A stretch of 64,000 nucleotides of DNA from Bacillus sp. N1-1 (GCF_009818105.1 NZ_CP046564.1:2170001-2234000); one strand, 5' to 3'. Positions 18,046 to 25,791 are shown, counted from the stretch's first letter. Notes: generated from the letters alone by a model not told the origin. Made by a program: numbers and translations.

Positions 18046-19494
18046 GTGAAAAGCTATCAAATTTATATTAATGGTGAATTTACAAATAGTCATTCTGAAG
18101 AAATGCTAGACGTTATCAACCCAGCTACAGAACAAGTGATTTCACGTATTCCGAAAAGTGATGAGAATGACGTGCAGCGTGCTATTGAAGCAGCTAAAGC
18201 TTCCCAAAGAGAGTGGGAAAAGAAACCTTCAATCGAACGAGCAGAGTACTTATACAAAATTGCAGATAAAATAGAAGAGAAAAAAGAAGCGTTTATTAAC
18301 ATGTTGACTGAGGAAAATGGCAAAACAGTTGACGCTTCAAAGGCAGAAGTGGAATTAACGATTGACTACTTCCGCTACATGGCAGGTTGGGCAAGAAGAT
18401 ACGAAGGAGAAGTACTCCCAAGTGATCGCCCAAATGAAAATATCCTTGTCATGAAAAAACCAATTGGAATCGTTGGGGGAATTGTTCCGTGGAACTTCCC
18501 AATGTTTATCTTTGCTCGAAAAGTAGCGCCAGCATTTGTAACAGGTTGTCCGATCATTATTAAACCAAGTCAATATACACCGAATACAGCATGTGAGCTA
18601 GCAAGCATTATCCATGATGTTGGTGTTCCAAATGGGGTATTCAGTTTAGTCACTGGTAAAGGCTCAGACATTGGCACGCCACTTGCTTCTTCACCAGACG
18701 TACAGATGATTAGTTTAACAGGAAGCTACCCAGCAGGTTCAAAAGTGATGGAAGCAGCTGCTAAAAACATTACTAAAGTGAACTTGGAGTTAGGTGGTAA
18801 AGCGCCGGCAATCGTGGCGAAACATGCTAACGTTGATCTTGCTGTTGAAAAGATTACGACGTCTCGTATTACGAACAACGGTCAGGCTTGTACGAACGCA
18901 GAGCGTGTTTATGTTCATGAAGACGTAGCTGAAGAATTCATTTCAAAGATAACAGAAACGTTTAAGAATACAAAAGTTGGGGATTCATTAAACGAAGATG
19001 GATGTGACATTGGTCCACTAGCGAATAAACAGCAAATCGACTCTGTTGAAGAAATGGTAAACAATGCCGTAAAAGCCGGTGCAGTTGTAAAAACAGGCGG
19101 GAAGCGTGTAGACCGAGATAAAGGCTTTTTCTTTGAACCAACTGTTTTGACAGATGTTTCACAGGATATGAATGTCATCCAAGAAGAAATTTTCGGACCT
19201 GTGTTACCAATTGTTGTTTATAGTGATTTTGATAAAGTGCTTGAAATGGCTAACGACACTTATTACGGTCTTTCTTCATCAATCTTTAGTGATAACATGC
19301 ATGAAGTCATGAAAGCTTCTAATGTTCTTCGCTATGGTGAAACGTATGTGAACCGCGAGAACTTTGAAGCCGTACAAGGTTTCCACGCTGGAATGGGCCA
19401 ATCAGGTATTGGCGGTGCAGATGGAAAACATGGTCTTAATGAATACCTTAAGACTCACGTGATCTACATGGAATATGATCAAGATATTAAATAA
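18046..19494 (+). CDS. aldA: Aldehyde dehydrogenase, lactaldehyde/glycolaldehyde (AldA) type
   Basis: NAD-dependent oxidation of short hydroxy-aldehydes such as lactaldehyde to lactate is known for AldA. It is 482 aa. The catalytic cysteine C282 is in NNGQACTNAERV; ELGGK carries the general base, and the cofactor region is SLTGSYPAGSK. The C-terminal GETYVNRENFEAVQGFHAG and IGGADGKHGL strongly resemble E. coli AldA rather than betaine- or succinate-semialdehyde enzymes. GTG 18046 follows TAGGAGGT. It is a single gene with its own terminator; no fucose, rhamnose or glycol genes are adjacent, so the true substrate is open. Confidence 0.85.
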   Translation: MKSYQIYINGEFTNSHSEEMLDVINPATEQVISRIPKSDENDVQRAIEAAKASQREWEKKPSIERAEYLYKIADKIEEKKEAFINMLTEENGKTVDASKAEVELTIDYFRYMAGWARRYEGEVLPSDRPNENILVMKKPIGIVGGIVPWNFPMFIFARKVAPAFVTGCPIIIKPSQYTPNTACELASIIHDVGVPNGVFSLVTGKGSDIGTPLASSPDVQMISLTGSYPAGSKVMEAAAKNITKVNLELGGKAPAIVAKHANVDLAVEKITTSRITNNGQACTNAERVYVHEDVAEEFISKITETFKNTKVGDSLNEDGCDIGPLANKQQIDSVEEMVNNAVKAGAVVKTGGKRVDRDKGFFFEPTVLTDVSQDMNVIQEEIFGPVLPIVVYSDFDKVLEMANDTYYGLSSSIFSDNMHEVMKASNVLRYGETYVNRENFEAVQGFHAGMGQSGIGGADGKHGLNEYLKTHVIYMEYDQDIK

Positions 19495-19496
19495 TG

Positions 19497-19522
19497 AAAA
19501 CCGGGCATATGCCCGGTTTTCT
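19497..19522 (+). terminator. Terminator of aldA
   Basis: Near-perfect hairpin AAACCGGGCA/TGCCCGGTTT, followed by T residues. Confidence 0.85.
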
Positions 19523-19527
19523 AATGT

Positions 19528-19557
19528 TTGAAGAAAGTTGAATGTAGGGCGTATAAT
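19528..19557 (+). promoter_or_regulatory. Promoter of the M29 aminopeptidase gene
   Basis: TTGAAG (19528-19533), 18 nt, TATAAT (19552-19557). It lies about 43 nt before the start codon. Confidence 0.6.
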
Positions 19558-19599
19558 AGGAAGGCAGAACAATATTAATTTGAAGAAAAGAGGGAGAAT

Positions 19600-20715
19600 A
19601 TGTTTGATTCTCGTATTATAGAGTTTGCTGAGAAATTAGTACAATACTCAACCAAAGTTCAGCAAGGTGAACATGTGTTAATCGAAGCATTTGATGTAGA
19701 CAATACTCTCGTACGCAGCATTGTGAAAGAGGTACATAAAGCGGGTGGTTTTCCTCATGTAAACTTGAGAGATAATCAGGTTCTACGGGAACTGTTGATG
19801 AATGCGACAGAAGAACAAATCACGGAGTGGGCTGAGATTGATTTAAATCAAATGAAGAAAATAGATGCTTATATTGGAATACGTGGCTCTGAGAACATTA
19901 ATGAGCTTTCGGACGTACCAGAAGCGAAAATGGCGTTATATAATCAAATTTACAAAACAAAGGTTCACAGTAATCAACGTGTGAAGCATACAAAATGGGT
20001 TGTTATGAGATATCCCAATGAATCCATGGCACAGCTATCTGGCATGAGTACTGAAGCATTTGAGGACTTTTATTTCAATGTTTGCACGATGGATTATGCA
20101 AAGATGAGTGAAGCCATGGATTCACTTGTGGATCGTATGAACAAAGCCGATGAGGTACGAATTGTTTCTCCTGATACAAATCTAAGTTTCTCTATTAAAG
20201 ATATTCCGGCTGTAAAATGTGCTGGCGAACTTAATATACCTGATGGGGAAGTTTTTACTGCACCAGTTAAGGAAAGTGTAAATGGTGTCATTACGTATAA
20301 TACACCTTCTCCTTACAATGGTTTTGTATTTGAGAATGTTCAGCTTACGTTTGAGAACGGGAAAGTGATTGATGCTGAAGCAAATGATACAGAGAGGCTA
20401 AACCAAATTCTCGATACGGATGAAGGAGCTCGGTATATCGGGGAATTCGCGATTGGTGTCAATCCGTTTATTCGTGAGCCGATGAAAGATATTCTATTTG
20501 ATGAAAAAATAGATGGTTCTTTCCATTTCACCCCAGGACAAGCATATGATGAAGCGCCAAATGGCAATGATTCTTCTGTTCACTGGGATCTTGTCTTAAT
20601 ACAGCGCCCTGAATATGGTGGCGGCGAAATTTGGTTTGATGACGAGTTAATTCGTAAAGATGGCAAGTTTGTCCCAGAAGCACTTCAAGTTTTAAATCCA
20701 GAAAATCTTAAATAA
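19600..20715 (+). CDS. Aminopeptidase, peptidase family M29
   Basis: Cytoplasmic metallo-aminopeptidase of the AmpS/PepS type that trims N-terminal residues using a two-metal centre. It is 371 aa, somewhat shorter than the ~410 aa of classic M29 members. The family's metal-binding segments are visible: GEVFTAPVKESVNG (first Glu), IGEFAIGVNP (second Glu), and GSFHFTPGQAY with the later HWDLVL giving His and Asp. ATG 19600 follows GAGGGAG. It has its own promoter and terminator. Confidence 0.87.
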   Translation: MFDSRIIEFAEKLVQYSTKVQQGEHVLIEAFDVDNTLVRSIVKEVHKAGGFPHVNLRDNQVLRELLMNATEEQITEWAEIDLNQMKKIDAYIGIRGSENINELSDVPEAKMALYNQIYKTKVHSNQRVKHTKWVVMRYPNESMAQLSGMSTEAFEDFYFNVCTMDYAKMSEAMDSLVDRMNKADEVRIVSPDTNLSFSIKDIPAVKCAGELNIPDGEVFTAPVKESVNGVITYNTPSPYNGFVFENVQLTFENGKVIDAEANDTERLNQILDTDEGARYIGEFAIGVNPFIREPMKDILFDEKIDGSFHFTPGQAYDEAPNGNDSSVHWDLVLIQRPEYGGGEIWFDDELIRKDGKFVPEALQVLNPENLK

Positions 20716-20723
20716 AGAAGAGG

Positions 20724-20748
20724 AACGCATCCAATGGATGCGTTTTTT
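20724..20748 (+). terminator. Terminator of the M29 aminopeptidase gene
   Basis: AACGCATCC and GGATGCGTT around an AAT loop, then TTTTTT. Confidence 0.88.
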
Positions 20749-20826
20749 CGTACAGATGACCAATCACATTTTCATCCTTTTGAATATAAATAAAGAAAAC
20801 TACTTTAAGACAGGAAGTGCCTTCCA

Positions 20827-21033
20827 ATGGAAATACATTGTGATGGATGTACGAAGGAGATGAGAGACTGGGAAACCATTCATATGGTGAAGTTCGATAA
20901 ATGGTATGTTGGTCATTTCAACTGCTTATTGAACTTGAAAAAAAAATTGAATCTCAATAGACCGATTAAGTGGGATAAACTAGAAGGTAAGAAAGATAAT
21001 CAGAAGGGCTCGGATGGGAAAACAGCAAATTAG
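20827..21033 (+). CDS. Small protein with a CxxC motif, unknown function (68 aa)
   Basis: Starts MEIHCDGCTKEMRDWE; a CxxC pair at C5/C8 and a third cysteine in HFNCLL could bind zinc. The C-terminal third is Lys/Asp/Asn-rich and probably disordered. AGGAAG lies about 10 nt before the ATG, and a strong hairpin follows the stop, so I treat it as a gene. I do not recognise the family. Confidence 0.6.
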   Translation: MEIHCDGCTKEMRDWETIHMVKFDKWYVGHFNCLLNLKKKLNLNRPIKWDKLEGKKDNQKGSDGKTAN

Positions 21034-21045
21034 ATCGAGGGCAAG

Positions 21046-21080
21046 AAAAGACGCTAATTTTTAGTTAGCGTCTTTTCTTG
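21046..21080. terminator. Terminator between the CxxC gene and the Crp/Fnr gene
   Basis: AAAAGACGCTAA and TTAGCGTCTTTT form a long stem flanked by A and T runs, so it can serve both the gene on the left and the opposing regulator gene. Confidence 0.8.
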
Positions 21081-21129
21081 TGAAATGTATATGAGACGTC
21101 TCTTTATTCGCCGCTTTCTTTCATATATG

Positions 21130-21807
21130 TTATTGCTTGATCTGCATGAATCGCAAAAGTGAGCGGCGTTTTTTTATGTAGCCAGCTTTTTTAAGTTCGC
21201 TAACCGTGGCGCTCACTGTTTCTCTTGTTGAACCGATCATCGTGGCAATATCATAATGTGTTAACTTAATGTCAATGGTTTGCCATTCATTCTTTCTTTT
21301 TCCGAATTTTTCACTTAGTTTCAACAGAAGAGAAAGGATTCGATATTTTACGCTTCTTAACGCAAGGTTTTCGCTCATTTCATAGATTTCTTTCAGGCGA
21401 GCTGAGAGGATTTCAATAAATTTGATAGCGAGTTTAGGGTTTTCGGATATAAGTTCTTCAAATTGATCTTTCCCGATGACGCAAATGTAGACGTCAGACA
21501 TTGCCTCTGCGTATACAGAGTCATCGCTTAGCGAGAAACTTGATGTTTCGCCAAAAACATTTCCGTCTCCCAAGAGGTCAACTGTTAGTTGTTTACCTGC
21601 TGCATTTGAGCGATAAAGTCGAACGGTGCCTTTTTTAAGAAGAAATAGAGCTTTCATGGGTTTTTCAGGACCAAGTATCACCGTCCCTTTTTTTAAAGGC
21701 TGCATGTCACAAACGCGATCGATTTGCATTAAATCGTTCATTTCCAATTCTTCAAATAAGTTGATTTGAGATAACATTGTTAATTTATTGATTTTCTTCA
21801 CCTGCAT
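21130..21807 (-). CDS. Crp/Fnr family transcriptional regulator
   Basis: The 225-aa protein has an N-terminal cyclic-nucleotide-binding beta-roll (about 20-135; GTVILGPEKPMKALFLLKKG and GNVFGETSSF). A long dimer helix leads to a winged helix with LTHYDIATMIGSTRETVSATV as its helix-turn-helix. It lacks an Fnr-type cysteine cluster, so iron-sulfur oxygen sensing is unlikely. The roll is not a clear cAMP site either, so the ligand is unknown. The start at 21807 has no strong ribosome binding site; the internal Met at residue 11 is possible. It lies alone on the minus strand. Confidence 0.85.
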   Translation of the reverse strand: MQVKKINKLTMLSQINLFEELEMNDLMQIDRVCDMQPLKKGTVILGPEKPMKALFLLKKGTVRLYRSNAAGKQLTVDLLGDGNVFGETSSFSLSDDSVYAEAMSDVYICVIGKDQFEELISENPKLAIKFIEILSARLKEIYEMSENLALRSVKYRILSLLLKLSEKFGKRKNEWQTIDIKLTHYDIATMIGSTRETVSATVSELKKAGYIKKRRSLLRFMQIKQ

Positions 21808-21902
21808 TCATTTAATTGTTGCTATGTTCTGTAAGTTAGCTTACAGCATCTTACTTATTTTATCACTTATACTTAGTCGTGTTAGGAGGTTAAAGGTCTA
21901 AC

Positions 21903-22108
21903 ATGGAACAGATTAAATTATACACGATTACAAGCTGTATGGAATGGCTCAAGACCAAACAACAATTAGGGTTAAAAAATGTTCCGTTTGAAGAAGTGAA
22001 CATCTTGGAACAACCAGAGCGACTGGAAGAGCTGATCAGGCTCGCTGGTGAACTTTATGTCCCTTTTTAGTAGAAGGGGATCGGTCTATTTCTCTAGAGA
22101 ATTTATAA
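21903..22108 (+). pseudogene. Glutaredoxin-like gene, apparently frameshifted and active-site degenerate
   Basis: A strong AGGAGGT site (about 21884-21890) precedes ATG 21903. The open frame is 55 codons, to TAG 22068: it starts MEQIKLYTITSCMEWLKTK and ends GELYVPF. This follows the glutaredoxin fold (beta-alpha-beta, VPFEEVNI, then the cis-proline 'VP' segment). The reading stops in a run of five T residues (22064-22068). One more T would continue it as LVEGDRSISLENL to TAA 22106-22108, which fits the missing final strand. The usual CPYC is SCMEW, so only the first cysteine remains. It is either a real pseudogene or a sequencing indel on a monothiol-like protein. Confidence 0.55.
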
Positions 22109-22138
22109 ATTGAACGCCAGTCACCGGAGGAGGATGAG

Positions 22139-22183
22139 GTGAATATTGTAGAGCATCTAATAAATGAGGTGATACAATGTTAG
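22139..22183 (+). CDS. Possible 14-codon leader ORF before the SGNH hydrolase gene
   Basis: GTG 22139 is 5 nt after GGAGGAGG (22126-22133). The frame runs 14 codons to TAG 22181-22183, overlapping the ATG of the hydrolase gene at 22177. Such overlap is typical of translational coupling. Chance is quite possible at this length. Confidence 0.3.
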   Translation: MNIVEHLINEVIQC

Positions 22184-22815
22184 CTTGTCATCCTGCAATA
22201 GGTTACACAGCAATCGGTGACTCTATTACATTAGGAACAGGGACCTTATTGTTTTCTCCAACCTTTGTAGATTTTTATAAAAATGATATACAATGTTCCC
22301 TAAGAAAAACGGTGAACCTGCGTGTTTTTGCTGAAAATGGAGCGACAACGTCGGAAGTGAAAAAATGGCTATCTTGCTCGAAGATCGACCTGGAACAAAC
22401 GCACATCGTTACATTAACAGCTGGTGGAAATGACCTTATCGATGCGGCTGAATCTTATGCAATAACGAAAAATGATGATGTGTTGGAAGATGCTTTGCAT
22501 GTTTGCTGTCAAAATATGAGTTGGATTGTATCCTATTTATCTAATGCTATAAACCAGTCAGATGCAAAAGCGATGATACGAATTGTCAACTTGTATAACC
22601 CCATTCCTACTATTCCTTTTTCGGATTACTGGGTAAAGCAGTTCAACCGTCATATTGACAAATGTTCCACTGGAGAGTTGGTGAGAGTGGCTAACGTATT
22701 TCCCGTTTTTAAAGGGAGAGAAAAGCAATTGTTAGCTTCAGATTGTATCCATCCGAACACGCATGGGCATAAAGAAATTTCAAATGTACTTATGAAAACA
22801 GGAATATGTCTATAA
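22177..22815 (+). CDS. SGNH/GDSL-type hydrolase
   Basis: Predicted esterase/lipase of the SGNH superfamily, 212 aa. Block I is AIGDSITLGTG with nucleophile S16; block III is AGGNDLID with N85; block V is DCIHPNTHGH with D189 and H192. There is no signal peptide, unlike secreted GDSL lipases, so it likely acts in the cytoplasm. ATG 22177 has GAGGTG upstream. The substrate is unknown. A 70-nt gap separates it from egtB; they may be co-transcribed. Confidence 0.83.
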   Translation: MLACHPAIGYTAIGDSITLGTGTLLFSPTFVDFYKNDIQCSLRKTVNLRVFAENGATTSEVKKWLSCSKIDLEQTHIVTLTAGGNDLIDAAESYAITKNDDVLEDALHVCCQNMSWIVSYLSNAINQSDAKAMIRIVNLYNPIPTIPFSDYWVKQFNRHIDKCSTGELVRVANVFPVFKGREKQLLASDCIHPNTHGHKEISNVLMKTGICL

Positions 22816-22885
22816 ATGTTTAATTTATTTGAAGCAAGGGTAAATTTTTGTGTTAATACATTATAGAAATACTGGGGAGGAACAT

Positions 22886-24172
22886 ATGGTACAACAATCG
22901 ATTCAGTTAAGCGAATTACGAGAACAATTGCTTCATTCCTTTGAGGCGACACGTGCAATGACAAATACATTAGTGGAACCGCTTGAGACGGAGGATTTCA
23001 CCATCCAATCAATTCCCGATGTAAGTCCTCCCAAATGGCATATGGCTCACACAACTTGGTTTTTTGAGACGTTTATTTTAAAAGAGTATAAAGAACATTA
23101 TGAGTCTTTTCATAAAGAATTTGACTATTTATTTAACTCGTACTATGAAAGTGTTGGAAGTTACTTTCCACGACATTCAAGGGGATTATTAAGTAGACCA
23201 AGTATCGATAAAGTAAGAAGCTATCGTTCGGATATCGATGAAGAAATGGTGAACTTAATTCAACAAATCGATGAAGGAGATCTTCATCAAGTTGCAGATC
23301 TCGTTGAAATTGGACTAAATCATGAACAGCAGCATCAAGAACTTTTAATGACAGATATTAAATATAACTTCTCCGTTAATCCGTTGTACCCTGTATACCG
23401 TCCACTTGATGGCGAACCTAAAGCAAAAGCGACACCGCTAGAGTGGGTGTCATTCGAAGGTGGACTTATTGAAGCGGGTATGGATGAAGACGACGGCTTT
23501 TCTTTTGACAATGAGCGTCCAGTACATAAGGTATGGCTTGAACCATTTAAGTTAGCGACGAGAACTGTGACGAATGGAGAATATATGGAATTTATCAATG
23601 CTGGAGGCTATGAAGAGGCTACCTACTGGTTGTCTGACGGTTGGGCAACTGTGAAGAAAGAAAATTGGAAAGCGCCATTGCATTGGATCGAAAAAGATGA
23701 TGAGTGGTATGCTTTTACACTTCATGGACTAGTGCCGGTTAATAAAGAAGAGCCCGTTACCCACATTAGCTATTACGAAGCCGAAGCATATGCGAGTTTT
23801 GTAGGGAAGCGCCTACCTTCAGAATCAGAATGGGAAGTTGCGGTGAGGGATCAGCCGATCGCTGGTAATTTTGTAGAGGATGGTCACTATCATCCGGTTG
23901 CATCAGTGAAAGAAGAAGAAGGTAACATTAAAAAAGCTTATGGAGATGTATGGGAATGGACGAAAAGTCCTTATATGCCATATCCAGGTAACAAACCTCT
24001 TGACGGAGCATTAGGTGAATATAATGCCAAATTTATGAGTAGCCAAATGATTTTACGAGGAGGGTCATGCGTCACTTCACAATCTCATATCCGTCCGACA
24101 TATCGTAATTTCTTTGGTCCAGATAAACGCTGGCAATTTACAGGTATTCGCCTTGCAGAGGACGTGGAATAA
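22886..24172 (+). CDS. egtB: EgtB-like iron-dependent sulfoxide synthase
   Basis: EgtB enzymes use non-heme iron and oxygen to join a thiol (gamma-glutamylcysteine or cysteine) to hercynine in ergothioneine synthesis. The 428-aa protein has an N-terminal DinB-like four-helix domain with iron ligands in HMAHTTW (H52/H55 region) and NHEQQHQE (H146, H150). A C-terminal formylglycine-generating-enzyme fold follows, with GDVWEWTKSPY, LRGGSC and RPTYRNFF. ATG 22886 has GGGGAGG upstream; the longer frame from 22850 lacks one. No EgtD methyltransferase or EgtE lies next to it. It could therefore work with a distant EgtD, on ovothiol-like chemistry, or on another thiol. Confidence 0.85.
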   Translation: MVQQSIQLSELREQLLHSFEATRAMTNTLVEPLETEDFTIQSIPDVSPPKWHMAHTTWFFETFILKEYKEHYESFHKEFDYLFNSYYESVGSYFPRHSRGLLSRPSIDKVRSYRSDIDEEMVNLIQQIDEGDLHQVADLVEIGLNHEQQHQELLMTDIKYNFSVNPLYPVYRPLDGEPKAKATPLEWVSFEGGLIEAGMDEDDGFSFDNERPVHKVWLEPFKLATRTVTNGEYMEFINAGGYEEATYWLSDGWATVKKENWKAPLHWIEKDDEWYAFTLHGLVPVNKEEPVTHISYYEAEAYASFVGKRLPSESEWEVAVRDQPIAGNFVEDGHYHPVASVKEEEGNIKKAYGDVWEWTKSPYMPYPGNKPLDGALGEYNAKFMSSQMILRGGSCVTSQSHIRPTYRNFFGPDKRWQFTGIRLAEDVE

Positions 24173-24335
24173 CAGGGGATTTTAGCCTAATTTACTGAGT
24201 TATTGGATATGACAGCCTTCGACCTCATTAGGCTATAACTTCTTAATGCTCAAATATCGTAATCTTCCTTACAGACATTAGAAGATTATTTCGATATAAT
24301 TGTCACTGAAGATAAAGATAGAAGGAGCGATGATT

Positions 24336-24650
24336 GTGAAAAAAATTGAAACGGCTGAATCTTATCAGTCCTTTATTAACGATAAAAAGGTATCCATTCT
24401 AAAATACGAAGCCAACTGGTGCCCTGATTGCAAACGTCTTGATTTTTTTATTGATGATATTATTAATGTTAATCAAGATAAATCGTGGGCTCAAATTGAC
24501 ATTGAACAGTTTCCTGAAATCACAGAGGAAAATGACGTAATGGGCATTCCTAGCTTACTTGTTTATAAAGACGGGAAGAAAATTGGTCACTTGCATAGTG
24601 CAAATACTAAAAATCCTGATCAAGTGAAAGAATATCTAAGTCAGTTTTAA
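24336..24650 (+). CDS. Thioredoxin-family protein
   Basis: A 104-aa single thioredoxin fold with the redox motif WCPDC (C29, C32) and the cis-proline loop GIPSLLVY. WCPDC instead of WCGPC suggests a reductase of a special target rather than a general thioredoxin. There is no signal peptide. I choose GTG 24336, 8 nt after AAGGAG (24322-24327), over ATG 24330, which is too close. It lies 163 nt after egtB, facing a small minus-strand gene across a shared hairpin. Confidence 0.87.
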   Translation: MKKIETAESYQSFINDKKVSILKYEANWCPDCKRLDFFIDDIINVNQDKSWAQIDIEQFPEITEENDVMGIPSLLVYKDGKKIGHLHSANTKNPDQVKEYLSQF

Positions 24651-24652
24651 TA

Positions 24653-24686
24653 ATGAGAGAAGGTTGCACTTGCAACCTTCTCTCAT
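24653..24686. terminator. Bidirectional terminator
   Basis: Long perfect hairpin: ATGAGAGAAGGTTGCA (from 24653) and TGCAACCTTCTCTCAT (to 24686) around a 2-nt loop. It serves the thioredoxin gene on the plus strand and the small gene on the minus strand. Confidence 0.85.
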
Positions 24687-24913
24687 TTTGTAAGTACATA
24701 TTCAACTGTGCCATCGTTAAGTGAATGAACGTAAGCAATTGAGTAGCCGATGCTAAGATAAATCGATAGTGTTTCGGTACATGAAGGATGGAGGGGCTCA
24801 GTTGGCGCGTGAAGACTTTTGTGGAGTGCAGTTGTTTGATTGGAAAATGGTGAACAGTGAAGAAGTACAACATGTTTTCCACTCCAAGCAGTCCCGATTT
24901 GATGTCGTCTCAT
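24683..24913 (-). CDS. Hypothetical protein (76 aa)
   Basis: Starts MRRHQIGTAWSGKHVVLLHC. The minus-strand ATG at 24913 has AAAGGAAGAG just upstream, and the gene runs into the shared terminator, so I accept it. Ser, Thr and His are abundant; two cysteines are present; there is no clear membrane segment. I do not recognise a family. The overlapping 91-codon minus frame to 24607 is a shadow, as it crosses the terminator. Confidence 0.55.
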   Translation of the reverse strand: MRRHQIGTAWSGKHVVLLHCSPFSNQTTALHKSLHAPTEPLHPSCTETLSIYLSIGYSIAYVHSLNDGTVEYVLTK

Positions 24914-25067
24914 GACACTCTTCCTTTACCTATTTTTAGTTCTCTTCAATCACCTGCAAAAATGAGAAGCTATTCGGTTTAGACGGAAAGATTCACTTTG
25001 GTGATAGGAGTATGATATGATTCATGCAAGTTGAATGATATGAATACAACATTATTTTAAAAATATT

Positions 25068-25096
25068 TTGAATTTTTTCTCCATAGCTGGTATATT
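25068..25096 (+). promoter_or_regulatory. Promoter of the c-di-GMP riboswitch transcript
   Basis: TTGAAT (25068-25073), 17 nt, TATATT (25091-25096). It would start a leader of about 205 nt. A second candidate, TTGAAA at 25122-25127 with AAATAT at 25145-25150, is weaker. Confidence 0.6.
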
Positions 25097-25195
25097 AGTA
25101 GCATATACCGGCAAACTTCTATTGAAAATCTGTAAATTCTTTAAAAATATGTAGGATTTCTAGGAAAATAGTCGGTGCATGTCATTTCTTAATTC

Positions 25196-25285
25196 TCCAG
25201 ATAAGGGCAAACCATTCTAAAGAATGGGACGCAAAGACACAGGTCTAATGTTGGGTCACCAACGATGACGGCTGGTCCTCCTGGA
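25196..25285 (+). ncRNA. Cyclic di-GMP-I riboswitch (GEMM-I)
   Basis: The sequence carries the GEMM-I core: AGGGCAAACC, a stem CATTC/GAATG with a TAAA loop, then GGGACGCAAAG, then the second arm AGGTCTAA...GATGACGGCTGG with inner stem TTGG/CCAA. P1 closes by TCCAG (25196-25200) with CTGGA (25281-25285). Just inside the 3' side, TCCTCC (25276-25281) is a perfect complement of GGAGGA (25296-25301), part of the ribosome binding site of the next gene. Ligand-stabilised P1 would compete with that pairing, so I infer a translational ON switch; the polarity is not proven. Confidence 0.87.
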
Positions 25286-25308
25286 AACCCGATAAGGAGG
25301 AGAAAAGA

Positions 25309-25461
25309 ATGACCATGGCAGAGATTAAGCCTAAGAAAGTACTTGATCAAGAATGGGTTATTCTAATGAGGGCTGCCCGGGAGCTTGGATTACAAAAGGA
25401 AGAGGTAAGGTCATTCCTAAGACAAGACAAAAAACCGACATCTACGAATGTACATAAATGA
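25309..25461 (+). CDS. SinI-like antirepressor
   Basis: A 50-aa protein. LDQEWVILMRAARELGLQ (12-29) and KEEVRSFLRQDKK match the SinI/SlrA antirepressor domain, a helical hook that binds the master biofilm repressor SinR and keeps it off DNA. It has no DNA-binding part, as expected for an antirepressor. ATG 25309 is 8 nt after AAGGAGG (25294-25300); a second in-frame ATG at 25315 is possible. No sinR neighbour is present. The gene stands alone behind a c-di-GMP riboswitch and has its own terminator. This suggests that c-di-GMP level sets antirepressor supply. Confidence 0.82.
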   Translation: MTMAEIKPKKVLDQEWVILMRAARELGLQKEEVRSFLRQDKKPTSTNVHK

Positions 25462-25463
25462 TA

Positions 25464-25487
25464 AGCGACCAGTAAGGTCGTTTTTTT
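25464..25487 (+). terminator. Terminator of the SinI-like gene
   Basis: GCGACC/GGTCGT stem with an AGTAA loop, followed by seven T residues. Confidence 0.8.
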
Positions 25488-25499
25488 CTGGCTTAATCC

Positions 25500-25529
25500 T
25501 TGACTTTAGGTGAACATTTTTTGTATCAT
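25500..25529 (+). promoter_or_regulatory. Promoter of the glycyl-tRNA synthetase leader
   Basis: TTGACT (25500-25505), 18 nt, TATCAT (25524-25529). Confidence 0.6.
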
Positions 25530-25567
25530 ATGTCATATCAATCTCATACATAAACCATACTAACTAT

Positions 25568-25763
25568 GAAGGACAAATAGTAATCAGATAAACCTCATTT
25601 AAGCGATTCGGGGATGGTGAGAGCCCGAATAAGGTCTGATGAAACGGCGGTCTGGAGTTTACGTTCTGAAAGTGGATGCATGAAATGCATCAACTAGGGT
25701 GGAACCGCGGGTGCATAAGCTCTCGTCCCTGGACATTTATTGTCCATGGAGCGGGAGCTTTTT
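25568..25763 (+). promoter_or_regulatory. T-box leader (glycine type) with terminator
   Basis: The canonical T-box AGGGTGGAACCGCGGG is at 25696-25711. Upstream stem I contains GGGGATGGTGAGAGCCCG and a candidate glycine specifier GGC (25646-25648). The intrinsic terminator is AAGCTCTCG...CGGGAGCTT plus T-run, with an inner TGGACA/TGTCCA stem (25717-25763). Uncharged tRNA-Gly would bind and favour antitermination, raising synthetase expression. The leader's 5' limit is approximate. Confidence 0.9.
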
Positions 25764-25791
25764 ATATTGATTGAAAAAAGGAGAGAATAAC

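Noticed and set aside
24183..24235. TAGCCTAAT/ATTAGGCTA repeat after egtB as a terminator
   Set aside because: The loop is 35 nt and no T-run follows.
24607..24882. 91-codon minus-strand open frame near the thioredoxin gene
   Set aside because: It crosses the bidirectional terminator and overlaps the thioredoxin gene; the 76-codon frame to 24683 has the ribosome binding site instead.
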